NCBI GenBank assembly: GCA_934233745.1
Contig: CAKQGN010000004.1
Span: forward strand, 1-64,000
From: an uncultured Clostridia bacterium
GTDB lineage: Bacteria; Bacillota; Clostridia; Christensenellales; CAG-917
Reading direction: 5' to 3'
DNA length: 64,000 nt
Position numbers and translations under genes: made by a program. The notes below the pieces were generated by a model that was not told where the DNA came from, searched no databases, and saw only the letters and a program-made list of their open reading frames with translations. Positions 1-8,118 of this stretch are shown here, piece after piece. Each line of letters opens with the position of its first letter. The first letter of the stretch is position 1.

Positions 1-95
1 TGCACGCAAAGTGTGCGTGATATTGTTGCCTATGGCAACAGTGATATTTGCGCTTTGCGCAAGTGATATTGCAACTTTGTTGCAGTTGCGGGCGG
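1..95. repeat. Modular hairpin array, copy 1
   Basis: Four consecutive short palindromes are joined by the constant word GTGATAT (ATATCAC on the other strand). They have stems of the type GCAC/GTGC, GTTGCC/GGCAAC, TTGCGC/GCGCAA and GCAAC/GTTGC. The same order of four hairpins recurs in inverse orientation at 21590-21682 with different loop and partly different stem bases but preserved pairing. The window edge cuts the array, so it may continue to the left. Confidence 0.75.
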
Positions 96-445
96 GATAC
101 CCACACCCGAACGAACACTCATTCATAGCGTGCTTATACACGGTATGTGCAACTTAAAAGACGGAACACGAGCCGCAAGGCGGCGAGAAAGCGAACGCCG
201 AGCTTGACGTATAGTACAAGTGAGCGGACGAGTTTGGATTCTTTTCGTCCGCGAACGAGTGACATAAAAAGAGAACGATAGCAATCTATGCGAGTGCTGA
301 GTGTGTCCCCACGCGGAGCGGACGCCGTGGGTTCCCTTTCAAGGGGGAACGGCGGTTGGGGAAACACGTGAGGAAAGGGGAAATTGCAATTAAGAGTTCA
401 CGCCGTTCAACCCTTGTAGAGGAAGAACAAAACACGTGAGGAAAG
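1..445 (-). repeat. Dispersed composite repeat, copy 1
   Basis: Non-coding sequence with recognisable counterparts at 7660-8013, 21040-21990 and 63590-63775. Shared landmarks, read on the minus strand, are a block ending in CTCACGTGTTTCCCC, a GGGAACCC palindrome, a CCGCTCCGCGTGGGG block, GTCAAGCTCGGCG, and a CTCGCCGCCTTGCGGCTCG hairpin. The left end (1-95) is a chain of short palindromes separated by GTGATAT. A reading frame on the minus strand (134-367) exists only because the repeat is open in that frame. No transposase or other protein is encoded. Confidence 0.8.
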
Positions 446-530
446 GGGAAAGTATAATTTATAATAAATCAAGGCTCTCGTCAATACGCACACTTATGTG
501 TTGCCGTTGCCAAGAAAAATATTTTTGCTT

Positions 531-713
531 ATGGATTATTTGAAATACAATCTCACTCCCCTTGACGAAGCGAAAGGGGCAGAGCCGAAAACCGAAGCCG
601 AAAAAGCGGCGCGTGAAGAACTCAAACGCCACCGCCAAGAAACTCAAAGATACAAGCAAAAGTACTTTGAGTACTATGACGATGTAAAAATCAATCACCG
701 TGAAGACTGGTGA
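531..713 (+). CDS. Small hypothetical protein, about 60 aa, charged
   Basis: A short lysine/glutamate-rich protein without membrane segments or cysteines, ending in an aromatic acidic tail (YFEYYDDVKINHREDW). Its middle (about residues 10-45) is strongly helical. I prefer the ATG at 531 to the one at 498, which would add eleven unrelated residues; neither has a good ribosome binding site. The case for a real gene is the strong intrinsic terminator 20 bases after the stop and the compositional bias of a helical protein. Function unknown; I recognise no family. It lies between the repeat and the convergent LysR gene. Confidence 0.5.
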   Translation: MDYLKYNLTPLDEAKGAEPKTEAEKAAREELKRHRQETQRYKQKYFEYYDDVKINHREDW

Positions 714-734
714 TCTCTCTCGTTAGAATCCATC

Positions 735-763
735 AAAAAGCGCACCACACGGTGCGCTTTTTT
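735..763. terminator. Bidirectional intrinsic terminator
   Basis: A GCGCACC/GGTGCGC stem with a four-base loop is flanked by A5 and T6 runs. It can end both the small plus-strand gene and the minus-strand LysR gene that converge here. Confidence 0.85.
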
Positions 764-800
764 CAAATGAAATTCCGAAAAAATATCAATTTGGCAATCG

Positions 801-1667
801 TTATTTGTGTTGCGATGTTTGTGCGTCGGACATAAAATTTTTGAGATAGGCAAAAAAGTCTTTTTGCAACGGCGTGGTCTGTTTTAAGGCAATGAGGACG
901 ATTTTGCGGAAACACTTTTCTTCAAAAGGCAGGAGTGCGATTTTATTCTGGTCAATTTTCCCCCAAGAGAATGTCGGGCAAAAAGCAACACCCAAGTCCG
1001 CACTGACAAGGTCGAAGATCACGGTTTGGCTGTCGCACTCGAAAATTACGTTCGGTGCAAATCCGGATTTAAGGCAATACTCTTCGCATATACGGAAAAA
1101 CGGCTTGCTTTTGTCGGTGATCAAAAACACGTCGCCTTTCAAGTCGGACAGCTTAACTTTGTCGGGCATGGTTTTTGCTCTGTCCTTGGACACGGCAAGC
1201 AAAATTTCCTCGTCAACGATAAAACTTTCTTCTGCCTGCCCGCCGGTATCCGTGCTTGTGGTTATCAAAAAGTCGCAGTCCCTCATATCGTCGTTGCGGA
1301 TAAAATCGAGGTTTACGTCGGGGTGCGTTTTTTTGTATGCGATGATTGCAGGCATAAACCAAATTGTTGCCGCCGATACTTTGATTTTTAGCGTCTTCGA
1401 GCGCTCTGTTTTCTTTTGTTGCAACACAATCGGCAATTCATCGATTGTTTTGAGTATTTGAAGTGCCTCTTCTTGCAATATTTTGCCTTCGGGCGTAAGA
1501 ATTATATTCCTGCCGTTTCTTTCAAACAACGGGGCACCCACCTCCGATTCGAGTCGCTTTATAATCTGTGTAAGCGCAGGTTGCGCAATGTGTATCTCCT
1601 CTGCCGCTTTTGTGATGTGCTGATACCTTGCCGCAACCGTAAAATACCTGAGTTGTTGGATTTCCAT
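801..1667 (-). CDS. LysR-family transcriptional regulator
   Basis: A 288-residue protein of normal LysR length. Residues 1-60 hold the winged helix-turn-helix (MEIQQLRYFTVAARYQH, then the recognition region AQPALTQIIKRLE). Residues 90-280 form the two-lobed effector-binding domain. It is transcribed divergently from the MATE exporter, the usual arrangement for a LysR protein that controls its neighbour. The inducer cannot be read from the sequence. The intergenic palindrome covering both -35 boxes is the natural candidate binding site. Start chosen at the ATG where homology begins. Confidence 0.93.
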   Translation of the reverse strand: MEIQQLRYFTVAARYQHITKAAEEIHIAQPALTQIIKRLESEVGAPLFERNGRNIILTPEGKILQEEALQILKTIDELPIVLQQKKTERSKTLKIKVSAATIWFMPAIIAYKKTHPDVNLDFIRNDDMRDCDFLITTSTDTGGQAEESFIVDEEILLAVSKDRAKTMPDKVKLSDLKGDVFLITDKSKPFFRICEEYCLKSGFAPNVIFECDSQTVIFDLVSADLGVAFCPTFSWGKIDQNKIALLPFEEKCFRKIVLIALKQTTPLQKDFFAYLKNFMSDAQTSQHK

Positions 1668-1700
1668 AAATCATAACCTCAATATTATTGATTTGTTTTA

Positions 1701-1738
1701 ATTATATATTTGACATTATTTTTTGTCAAACATACAAT
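1701..1738. promoter_or_regulatory. Face-to-face overlapping promoters with shared palindrome (LysR/MATE)
   Basis: Plus strand: TTGACA at 1710-1715, 17-base spacer, TACAAT at 1733-1738, reading into the MATE gene. Minus strand: TTGACA (1729-1724), 17-base spacer, TATAAT (1706-1701), reading into the LysR gene. Both -35 boxes are the arms of one palindrome, TTTGACA-N8-TGTCAAA (1709-1730). Two polymerases could hardly occupy the region together, and a regulator bound to the palindrome would affect both genes. Confidence 0.7.
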
Positions 1739-1769
1739 ACGTGCGTAAGAAAAAAAACGAAGGCATGAT

Positions 1770-3248
1770 ATGGAAAAGGATTTAACCGTCGGGAAACCCA
1801 TGAACGTCATATGGAAATTTTGCTTACCCTTGTTCGGAAGCATAATTTTTCAGCAGTTGTACAACCTTGCCGACAGTTTTGTGGCAGGCAAATTTATCGG
1901 CGACAATGCCCTCGCCGCCGTCGGAAACAGCTATGAAATAACGCTCATTTTCATTGCGTTTGCATTTGGATGCAACATCGGTTGCTCTGTGATAGTTTCA
2001 AAGTACTTCGGCGCAAAAAAGTATCACGATATGAAAACCGCCGTGTTTACGACATGGATAGCGGGCGCGGTGCTGTGCGCAATCCTTATGATTTTGGGGC
2101 TGACGCTGAGCGAAACTCTTTTGGGACTTATTCGCACGCCGAGCGAAATCATGGCAGACTCCAAACTCTATCTGGATATTTACGTATGGGGTTTGCCGTT
2201 TGTGTTTTTCTATAATATCGCAACGGGCATTTTCTCTGCAATGGGCGACAGCCGCACACCGTTTGTTTTTCTTGCATGCTCTTCTCTTGCCAACATCGGC
2301 ATAGATATTCTGTTTGTGGCGACCTTCAAAATGGGCGTTGCCGGCGTTGCATGGGCAACTTTCCTGTGTCAAGGCGTAAGCTGCGTTTTGGCAGTCGTGT
2401 TCGTGCTGTTGCAACTCAAAAAAATCAAAACCGAGGGCAAAATCAAAGTTTTTTCCTGGCGAATACTGCGCGACACCGCGGTAATCGCCGTTCCGAGCAT
2501 CTTTCAACAAAGTTTCATCTCCGTTGGCAACATCATCATTCAAAGCATGGTCAACTCGTTCGGCACGGCTGTTATGGCAGGCTACTCTGCAAGCATAAAA
2601 CTCAACAATCTCGTAATAACGTCCTTCACCACTCTCGGCAACGGAATATCCAACTACACAAGCCAAAACCTCGGCGCAAACAAGCCCGAGCGTATCCGCC
2701 CCGGATTTATGTCGGGATTGATATTCGTTTGGATACTCTGCGTGCCTATCGTGCTTTTGTACATGCTTGCAGGCAAACCCTTGCTTCTCATCTTCCTCGA
2801 AGACGGCGGAAGCGACGCCATGGCAACGGGATTGCAGTTTTTACACATCGTATCACCGTTCTATTTTATGGTTGCAATCAAGATTATTGCCGACGGCGTA
2901 CTTCGCGGCGGTGGCAAAATGGGCAGATTTATGGTAACCACGTTTTCCGACCTCATACTGCGCGTCGTGATATCCGCTTTGCTCTACAAACCGATGGGAG
3001 CGACCGGTATATGGTGGTCATGGCCTATCGGCTGGGCAGTCGGCACAATACTTTCCGCAACGTTCTTCTTCACTATAAAATGGCGCAAACATCTTCCCGA
3101 AGAAGTCTATGTGCGCGAACCGAATCTCCCTCCCGCGCTCGTCGATGAGGATCAACAACACGCAACACAAACGCTCGAAGCGGAAGATGTTGTCACCGAC
3201 AATGCGCTTGCCGTCGCCGAGACCGACACGGAAGAAGTCAACGAATAA
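1770..3248 (+). CDS. MATE-family efflux transporter
   Basis: A 492-residue integral membrane protein with about twelve hydrophobic segments in two homologous halves. Its opening (KPMNVIWKFCLPLFGSIIFQQLYNLADSFVAGKFIG) is typical of the DinF/NorM-type MATE exporters of Clostridia, which expel cationic drugs or metabolites using a Na+ or H+ gradient. The last 45 residues are an acidic cytoplasmic tail, longer than usual. It probably forms a regulatory unit with the divergent LysR gene. The substrate is not predictable. Confidence 0.93.
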   Translation: MEKDLTVGKPMNVIWKFCLPLFGSIIFQQLYNLADSFVAGKFIGDNALAAVGNSYEITLIFIAFAFGCNIGCSVIVSKYFGAKKYHDMKTAVFTTWIAGAVLCAILMILGLTLSETLLGLIRTPSEIMADSKLYLDIYVWGLPFVFFYNIATGIFSAMGDSRTPFVFLACSSLANIGIDILFVATFKMGVAGVAWATFLCQGVSCVLAVVFVLLQLKKIKTEGKIKVFSWRILRDTAVIAVPSIFQQSFISVGNIIIQSMVNSFGTAVMAGYSASIKLNNLVITSFTTLGNGISNYTSQNLGANKPERIRPGFMSGLIFVWILCVPIVLLYMLAGKPLLLIFLEDGGSDAMATGLQFLHIVSPFYFMVAIKIIADGVLRGGGKMGRFMVTTFSDLILRVVISALLYKPMGATGIWWSWPIGWAVGTILSATFFFTIKWRKHLPEEVYVREPNLPPALVDEDQQHATQTLEAEDVVTDNALAVAETDTEEVNE

Positions 3249-3280
3249 CATAATATGCGCTATGCGCAATTTGCGCAAAA

Positions 3281-3325
3281 CAAAATCCGCCAACAACCCA
3301 CGCTGTTGACGGATTTTGTATTTTA
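3281..3325 (+). terminator. Intrinsic terminator after MATE gene
   Basis: Near-perfect hairpin CAAAATCCG/CGGATTTTG with an inner CAACA/TGTTG stem, followed by a T-rich tract. It also faces the end of spoIVA on the other strand. Confidence 0.8.
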
Positions 3326-3358
3326 TCTTTTACAAACGGTCATATAAAATGCTTTTTG

Positions 3359-4837
3359 TTACAACAGGATGCAAATCACGCCGCCCTTGCCTTCGTTGAC
3401 GATGCGTCCCAAAGTCTTGCGCAGTTTTTGTTCTGCGTCGGTGGGAACGGTTTGCAATTTGTTGTTGATTCCGTCCGCGACGAGAGTGGAAAGGGATCTG
3501 CCGAAGATATTTGTGTTCATGATTGCCTGCTTGTCGTTTTCAAAATCTTGAATCATGCCTTCCACCATATCTTTGCTTTGTTGCTCACTTCCAATAATCG
3601 GACTAACCTCTGTTTCGACGTCTACTTTCATAATGTGAAGCGACGGTGCCTTTGCAGAAAGTTTGACGCCGTATTGCTGTCCTTGTCGCAGGATCTCGGG
3701 CTGGTTGAGTTCGATTTCGTCCATTGTCGGCGCAACGATTCCGTAGCCGAGTGTTTCCACCTGCTCCATTGCCGATTGAATTTTTTCTATTTTTTCTCTG
3801 CCGCGACAAAGCGTTTTAAGCTCTTTTAGCAAGTCGAAATCGTCTTTGACGTCGATACCGCATTGTTCGCTGGCGACTTTGAAGAATACGTCGTCGCCCG
3901 TCGACATCTTCACCTGTACCTTCCCTTTGCCTGCGTCGAGGCTGATTGATGAGGGTTGGTTCCAAAACTCTGCATTTTCAAAGTACGAATCTATTTTGTC
4001 GTAGTCGCGCATCTTGTCGATATCGCCCGCCATATCTTTTACACGGTCTATAATCTCTCTTATCACGTCGCAATCCAACGGCAATGCCTGCACCCAGCGC
4101 GGCAAATCGAAGTCGATGATTTTGACGGAAAATTCAAGCAATATCGACTCCAGAATTTCGCTGATATCGTCCTCGTTCATATCAAGAGCGTTTTTCACGA
4201 TGACAGGCGCATCGTATTTCTTTTCAAGTTCCGATTTGAGATTTTGCGCACTCTCGGCATTGACGTCGGCAACGTTAAGCACAATCACAAACGGCTTTTT
4301 ACACTCTTTTAGTTCGGATATGACTCTCTCCTCCGCCTTTACGTAATCCTCGCGTTTTATTGAGCCGAAACTTCCGTCCGTAGTGACGGCAAGCGCAATT
4401 GTGCTATGCTCTTTGATGACCTTTTGAGTGCCGATTTCAGCGGCTTTTGAAAAGGGCATATCCTCGCTTGACCACGGTGTCGAAACCATGCGCTCCTTGC
4501 CGTCCTCTTCCGCTCCGAGCGCACCGTCGACGAGATAGCCCACACAATCGATAAGGCGCATATTGACGGCGATATTTTCGCCGACAGACACTCTCACCGC
4601 CTCATTAGGCACAAATCTGGGTTGCGTTGTCATAATAGTTTTGCCGTCCGCCGACTGCGGAATTTCATCGACTGCGCGAGAGCGTTCGTCGGGATTGGCG
4701 ATCCCGTCGATGACAAACTGCTGCATCACCTGCTTGATAAGCGTAGATTTGCCCGTGCGCACGGGGCCGACAACGCCGACATAAATATCACCGCCGGTGC
4801 GCGAGGCAATATCACGATAAAGGTCAAATTTATCCAT
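3359..4837 (-). CDS. spoIVA: Stage IV sporulation protein A (SpoIVA)
   Basis: A 492-residue spore-coat morphogenetic ATPase that polymerises on the forespore surface to form the coat basement layer. The N-terminal TRAFAC-type GTPase-like domain shows a Walker A motif GPVRTGKS (residues 24-31). The C-terminus ends in the hydrophobic GGVICILL needed in this family for membrane attachment. Length matches characterised SpoIVA (492 in Bacillus subtilis). A strong GGAGGAG ribosome site precedes the start. It stands alone downstream of gpmI, separated by a hairpin, and is expected to be expressed in the mother cell. Its presence is the best evidence that the host forms endospores. Confidence 0.97.
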   Translation of the reverse strand: MDKFDLYRDIASRTGGDIYVGVVGPVRTGKSTLIKQVMQQFVIDGIANPDERSRAVDEIPQSADGKTIMTTQPRFVPNEAVRVSVGENIAVNMRLIDCVGYLVDGALGAEEDGKERMVSTPWSSEDMPFSKAAEIGTQKVIKEHSTIALAVTTDGSFGSIKREDYVKAEERVISELKECKKPFVIVLNVADVNAESAQNLKSELEKKYDAPVIVKNALDMNEDDISEILESILLEFSVKIIDFDLPRWVQALPLDCDVIREIIDRVKDMAGDIDKMRDYDKIDSYFENAEFWNQPSSISLDAGKGKVQVKMSTGDDVFFKVASEQCGIDVKDDFDLLKELKTLCRGREKIEKIQSAMEQVETLGYGIVAPTMDEIELNQPEILRQGQQYGVKLSAKAPSLHIMKVDVETEVSPIIGSEQQSKDMVEGMIQDFENDKQAIMNTNIFGRSLSTLVADGINNKLQTVPTDAEQKLRKTLGRIVNEGKGGVICILL

Positions 4838-4942
4838 AAACTCCTCCGATCTGGTTTGCTAAACTCTATGATTGAGATAGATTCAATATGCAAAAAAAAG
4901 ATAAAAAGCGTAAAAAAGCGGAGCTTTTCGGATATAAATTGT

Positions 4943-4971
4943 ACTTGTATAATAAAACTTAAAAAATATTT
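4943..4971 (-). promoter_or_regulatory. Possible mother-cell (SigE-like) promoter for spoIVA
   Basis: On the minus strand, AATATT and ATACAAGT are separated by about 13 bases, about 110 bases upstream of the spoIVA start. This resembles the SigE pattern (ATATT ... CATACAAT) known for spoIVA in Bacillus. The match is partial and the region is very AT-rich, so this is only a candidate. Confidence 0.3.
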
Positions 4972-4980
4972 ATAATGCGA

Positions 4981-5045
4981 AAGGCACGGCAAAAATCAAA
5001 AATCAAGATACAAGATAAACATGATTTCGAGCAATGCCGTGCCTT
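4981..5045. terminator. Long-loop inverted repeat between gpmI and spoIVA
   Basis: An 11-base perfect inverted repeat AAGGCACGGCA/TGCCGTGCCTT has a 43-base loop and lies just past the gpmI stop codon. No T-run follows on the minus strand, so it may be a processing or stability structure rather than a classical terminator. Confidence 0.45.
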
Positions 5046-5069
5046 ACAAAGTTCGCAATTTAATGCGTT

Positions 5070-6635
5070 TTATTTGATTATGGACGGGTTCCAGTGAGAA
5101 TCGGGTTCCATCCCCATAATCTTCACTGCCGTTGCCGCAACGTCGGAAAGTCCGAAAGAGCCGTCGGCGATTTGACAATCGTAATTGTAGACGATAAACG
5201 GAACAGGGTTGAGCGAGTGTGCGGTGCGCACCGAAATCACGCCTTTCTTGTTCTTTTCGAGCATCTCGTCGGCATTGCCGTGATCGGCGGTGACGATGAG
5301 CGCATAGTCGTGCTTTTTGACCACCGGAAGAAGTCTTGCAAGAGCAAGATCGACCGCTTCGACGCCTATTCTTGTTGCGTCGAGATTGCCCGTATGACCG
5401 ACCATATCGCCGTTTGGATAGTTGCAACGAATAAAGCCGTACTGCTCGGATTCGATCGCTTCGATAACCTTGTCGGTTACTTCTGCGGATTTCATCCACG
5501 GACGTTGATCGAAAGACACTTTGTCGGAGGGTGCTTCCTCCCAAACTTCGAGCGTATCCGAGAATTTTTCGGAGCGATTACCGTTCCAGAAATATGTCAC
5601 GTGTCCGTATTTTTGCGTTTCCGAAACAGCATAGGACTTCACGCCGTGGTTGACAAGGAATTCGCTGAGCGTATATTTGATTTGCGGAGGTTCGACAAGG
5701 AATCTCGTGGGCAAATGCAAATCGCCGTCATATTGGAGCATACCCGCATAAAGCACTTTGGGCATATTGCCTCTGTCAAACGCATTGAAATCGGCATTGT
5801 CAAACGCCATTGAAATCTCGATTGCGCGGTCTCCACGGAAATTGAACAGAATCACGCTGTCGCCGTCGTGCATTGCTCCGACCGATTGATCATCCTTTTT
5901 GATGACGAAAGCGGGCAAATCCTGGTCGATTACGCCGGGATTTTCGTTGCGATATGTTTCGATGGCTTCCGTTGCGCTTGCAAAACCTCTGCCCTCGCCG
6001 TAGACATGCGTATAGAATCCGTTTTTGACCATATCCCAGTTTGCGAAATATCTGTCCATCGTGATGACCATACGTCCACCGCCGCTTGCGATGCAAGCAT
6101 GAAAAGCGTCGTCGTTAAGCTCTGCCATGGCGTTTTCGAGCTGCTCGACATACGTGAGTGCGCTCGTTGCGGGAACATCTCTGCCGTCAAGCAACACGTG
6201 CGCAAAAACTTTTTTGATTCCGTCACGCTTTGCACCCTTGATTAATGCGATCAGATGTCCGATATTGCTGTGTACGTTGCCGTCGGAGAGCAAACCGATA
6301 AAGTGCATTGCGCTGCCGTTTTTAACGCAGTTGTTTTTGAGTTCTTGCCATGCGGACGAATTGAAAATGTCGCCGCTTTCGATTGCCTCTTCCACAAGTT
6401 TTGCGCCTTGCGAATAGATTTGACCGCAACCGAGTGCGTTGTGTCCGACTTCACTGTTGCCCATATCGTCATCGCTCGGAAGTCCGACAGCCGTGCCGTG
6501 AGCCTTGATATAGGTGTTGGGACATTCTTTCAAAAGCATGTCCAAAGTGGGTGTGTTTGCAAGAGTTACGGCGTCGCCGAGTCCTGTTTTCGACTTGCCC
6601 ACGCCGTCCATTACAACCAAAACAAGTTTTTTCAT
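5070..6635 (-). CDS. gpmI: 2,3-bisphosphoglycerate-independent phosphoglycerate mutase
   Basis: A 521-residue glycolytic enzyme that interconverts 3- and 2-phosphoglycerate with two Mn2+ ions. It is an alkaline phosphatase superfamily member. The first metal-binding Asp is in VVMDGVG (about residue 10), and the catalytic Ser61 sits in DMGNSEVGH. The second metal cluster is TADHGNADEM near residue 455. Length is normal for the family. It follows pgk and tpiA in the same direction, so three lower-glycolysis steps are grouped; gapA and eno are not in the window. Confidence 0.97.
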   Translation of the reverse strand: MKKLVLVVMDGVGKSKTGLGDAVTLANTPTLDMLLKECPNTYIKAHGTAVGLPSDDDMGNSEVGHNALGCGQIYSQGAKLVEEAIESGDIFNSSAWQELKNNCVKNGSAMHFIGLLSDGNVHSNIGHLIALIKGAKRDGIKKVFAHVLLDGRDVPATSALTYVEQLENAMAELNDDAFHACIASGGGRMVITMDRYFANWDMVKNGFYTHVYGEGRGFASATEAIETYRNENPGVIDQDLPAFVIKKDDQSVGAMHDGDSVILFNFRGDRAIEISMAFDNADFNAFDRGNMPKVLYAGMLQYDGDLHLPTRFLVEPPQIKYTLSEFLVNHGVKSYAVSETQKYGHVTYFWNGNRSEKFSDTLEVWEEAPSDKVSFDQRPWMKSAEVTDKVIEAIESEQYGFIRCNYPNGDMVGHTGNLDATRIGVEAVDLALARLLPVVKKHDYALIVTADHGNADEMLEKNKKGVISVRTAHSLNPVPFIVYNYDCQIADGSFGLSDVAATAVKIMGMEPDSHWNPSIIK

Positions 6636-6677
6636 AGTTTTGTCCTTTTTGTTGAATACTTCGGTTTTATACGATTA

Positions 6678-6719
6678 GATTGCCTGTTTTTGATGATGTA
6701 AAATCATAAAACGGCAATC
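6678..6719. other. Stem-loop between tpiA and gpmI
   Basis: An extended hairpin with outer GATTGCC/GGCAATC arms and an inner GTTTTTGAT/ATCATAAAAC pairing fills the 105-base gap between tpiA and gpmI. There is no T-run, so a processing or stability role is more likely than termination. Confidence 0.5.
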
Positions 6720-6740
6720 CGATCGCAAAAATGACATTTC

Positions 6741-7490
6741 TTAATAGTTGACGACTTGCGAGAAATCGACCGCTTTCAAAGACGCTCCGCCGATAAGGCC
6801 GCCGTCAATCTCGGGCATGGACATCAGTTCCTTGACGTTCTTGGGGTTCATGCTGCCGCCGTATTGGATACGGACACGGTTTTCGGCACACTTGGGGCAA
6901 TAAAGTTCCGCCATGGTTCTGCGGATAATTGCGATAGTTTCGTTTGCGACTTCTGCCGTTGCGGTTTTGCCCGTGCCGATTGCCCAAACAGGTTCGTATG
7001 CGATGACGATGTTGTCGAGTTGATCTTTATCGATACCGTCAAATGCACCTTTTGTTTGACGTACAAGCACTTCTTCAACCTTTCCGCTTTCTCTCTCTTC
7101 AAGAGTTTCACCCACACAGATGATGGGTTTAAGACCTGCGGCAAGAGCAGCCTTTGCGCGCGCATTAACGGTTTGGTCTGTTTCGCCGAAGTATTGACGA
7201 CGCTCGGAGTGACCGATGATGACATATTCAACGCCGAGTTCGACAAGCATTTTTGCGGAGATTTCGCCGGTAAATGCGCCTTTTTCCGCCCAGTGAACGT
7301 TCTCTGCTCCGACTTTGATGTTTGTGCCTTTTGTCATCTCGACTGCGGTTGCAAGATCGGTGTAAGGCGTGCAAATGACGACGTCGCACGTTGCGTCCTT
7401 AACAAGAGGAGCAAGGTCGGTGATAAGTGCCTTTGTATCGGCAATTGTGTTGTTCATTTTCCAGTTTCCTGCGATGATAGGTTTTCTCAT
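6741..7490 (-). CDS. tpiA: Triose-phosphate isomerase
   Basis: A 249-residue TIM-barrel enzyme that interconverts dihydroxyacetone phosphate and glyceraldehyde-3-phosphate. All catalytic residues are visible: Lys11 (GNWKMN), His94 (IIGHSERR) and Glu166 (AYEPVWAIGTG). The phosphate-binding GGS and GGAS loops lie near the C-terminus. Length is canonical. The gene is separated from pgk upstream by a 600-base stretch occupied by a repeat, and from gpmI downstream by a hairpin. Confidence 0.98.
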   Translation of the reverse strand: MRKPIIAGNWKMNNTIADTKALITDLAPLVKDATCDVVICTPYTDLATAVEMTKGTNIKVGAENVHWAEKGAFTGEISAKMLVELGVEYVIIGHSERRQYFGETDQTVNARAKAALAAGLKPIICVGETLEERESGKVEEVLVRQTKGAFDGIDKDQLDNIVIAYEPVWAIGTGKTATAEVANETIAIIRRTMAELYCPKCAENRVRIQYGGSMNPKNVKELMSMPEIDGGLIGGASLKAVDFSQVVNY

Positions 7491-7659
7491 AATGACCTCT
7501 AAAGAGTAAAATTTATTGTATTTTTTGTTGTTTTACGCCTATGGCGTAATTATATTTCATGCGTTAATTTTCGTTTAGCTATCCGTCCTATCCGAGTTTT
7601 ACAAATTTTCTTACAAGAGTTAGCGTTGCACCTCAAATTATCTCTCCTCTCACATTATG

Positions 7660-8013
7660 AATAGGCACATTATTTTTCAATGCAATTTCCACCTTCCTCA
7701 CGTGTTTCCCCAACCGCCGTTCCCTATTAAAAGGGAACCCACGGCGTCCGCTCCGCGTGGGGCAACACTCGGCACTCGCATGATAGTGACATTTCTCTCG
7801 TTATGCCACTTCGCCTGCGTGGCGGCTACGCAACAGAATGCCACGCATTCTCGTACGTTTCGTCAAGCTCGGCGCTCCATTTTCTCGCCGCCTTGCGGCT
7901 CGTGTTCTGTCTTCGAAATATCACATAACGTTTATAAGTTGCATGTTGACGCGGCTATTCGCCGATTAGTGCTTGCCCTGAATTATGCTTTGCAGCAACG
8001 ACAGCAATAATCG
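7660..8013 (+). repeat. Dispersed composite repeat, copy 2
   Basis: This fills most of the gap between tpiA and pgk. It matches copy 1 (inverse orientation) from the CTCACGTGTTTCCCC block through GTCAAGCTCGGCG to the CTCGCCGCCTTGCGGCTCG hairpin. It differs in the middle, where a TGCCACTTCGCCTGCGTGGCGG and ATGCCACGCATTCTCG pair of imperfect palindromes is present, as in copy 3. It does not encode a credible protein. Confidence 0.8.
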
Positions 8014-8118
8014 GATGAAGAGCAAGGAAACAAAGATTTTTTGCCCGCCCAGCGTACTTTTTGTACGTGACGGGCGGAAAAATCTATGTTGACGCGGCTA
8101 TTCGCCGATTAGTGCTTG
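7943..8118. repeat. 33-base direct repeat flanking a hairpin element at the pgk 3' end
   Basis: The same 33 bases (starting ATGTTGACGCGGC, ending TTAGTGCTTG) occur at 7943-7975 and 8086-8118. The second copy includes the pgk stop codon and its last two codons. Between them (8014-8085) lies a GTAC-hairpin element also found twice at 22003-22260. The arrangement looks like an insertion that duplicated the 3' end of pgk. Confidence 0.85.
8014..8085 (+). repeat. GTAC-hairpin element, copy A
   Basis: The element starts with GATGAAGAGC and contains a hairpin with lower stem CCGCC/GGCGG (within GCCCGCC/GGGCGG), and apical stem GCGTAC-TTTTT-GTACGT. It ends in AAAAAT. Copies at 22003 and 22180 keep the start and the apical GCGTAC/GTACGTGA but use a different lower stem (GCCTGCC/GGCAGGC), so pairing is conserved while sequence is not. 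Confidence 0.75.

Noticed and set aside
134..367. Open frame on the minus strand, 77 codons
   Set aside because: It lies wholly inside the composite repeat and similar frames appear in the other copies with different reading; no ribosome site.
7657..8010. Open frame on the plus strand, 117 codons, between tpiA and pgk
   Set aside because: The frame is the translated repeat; composition is not protein-like and it shares wording with frames in other copies.
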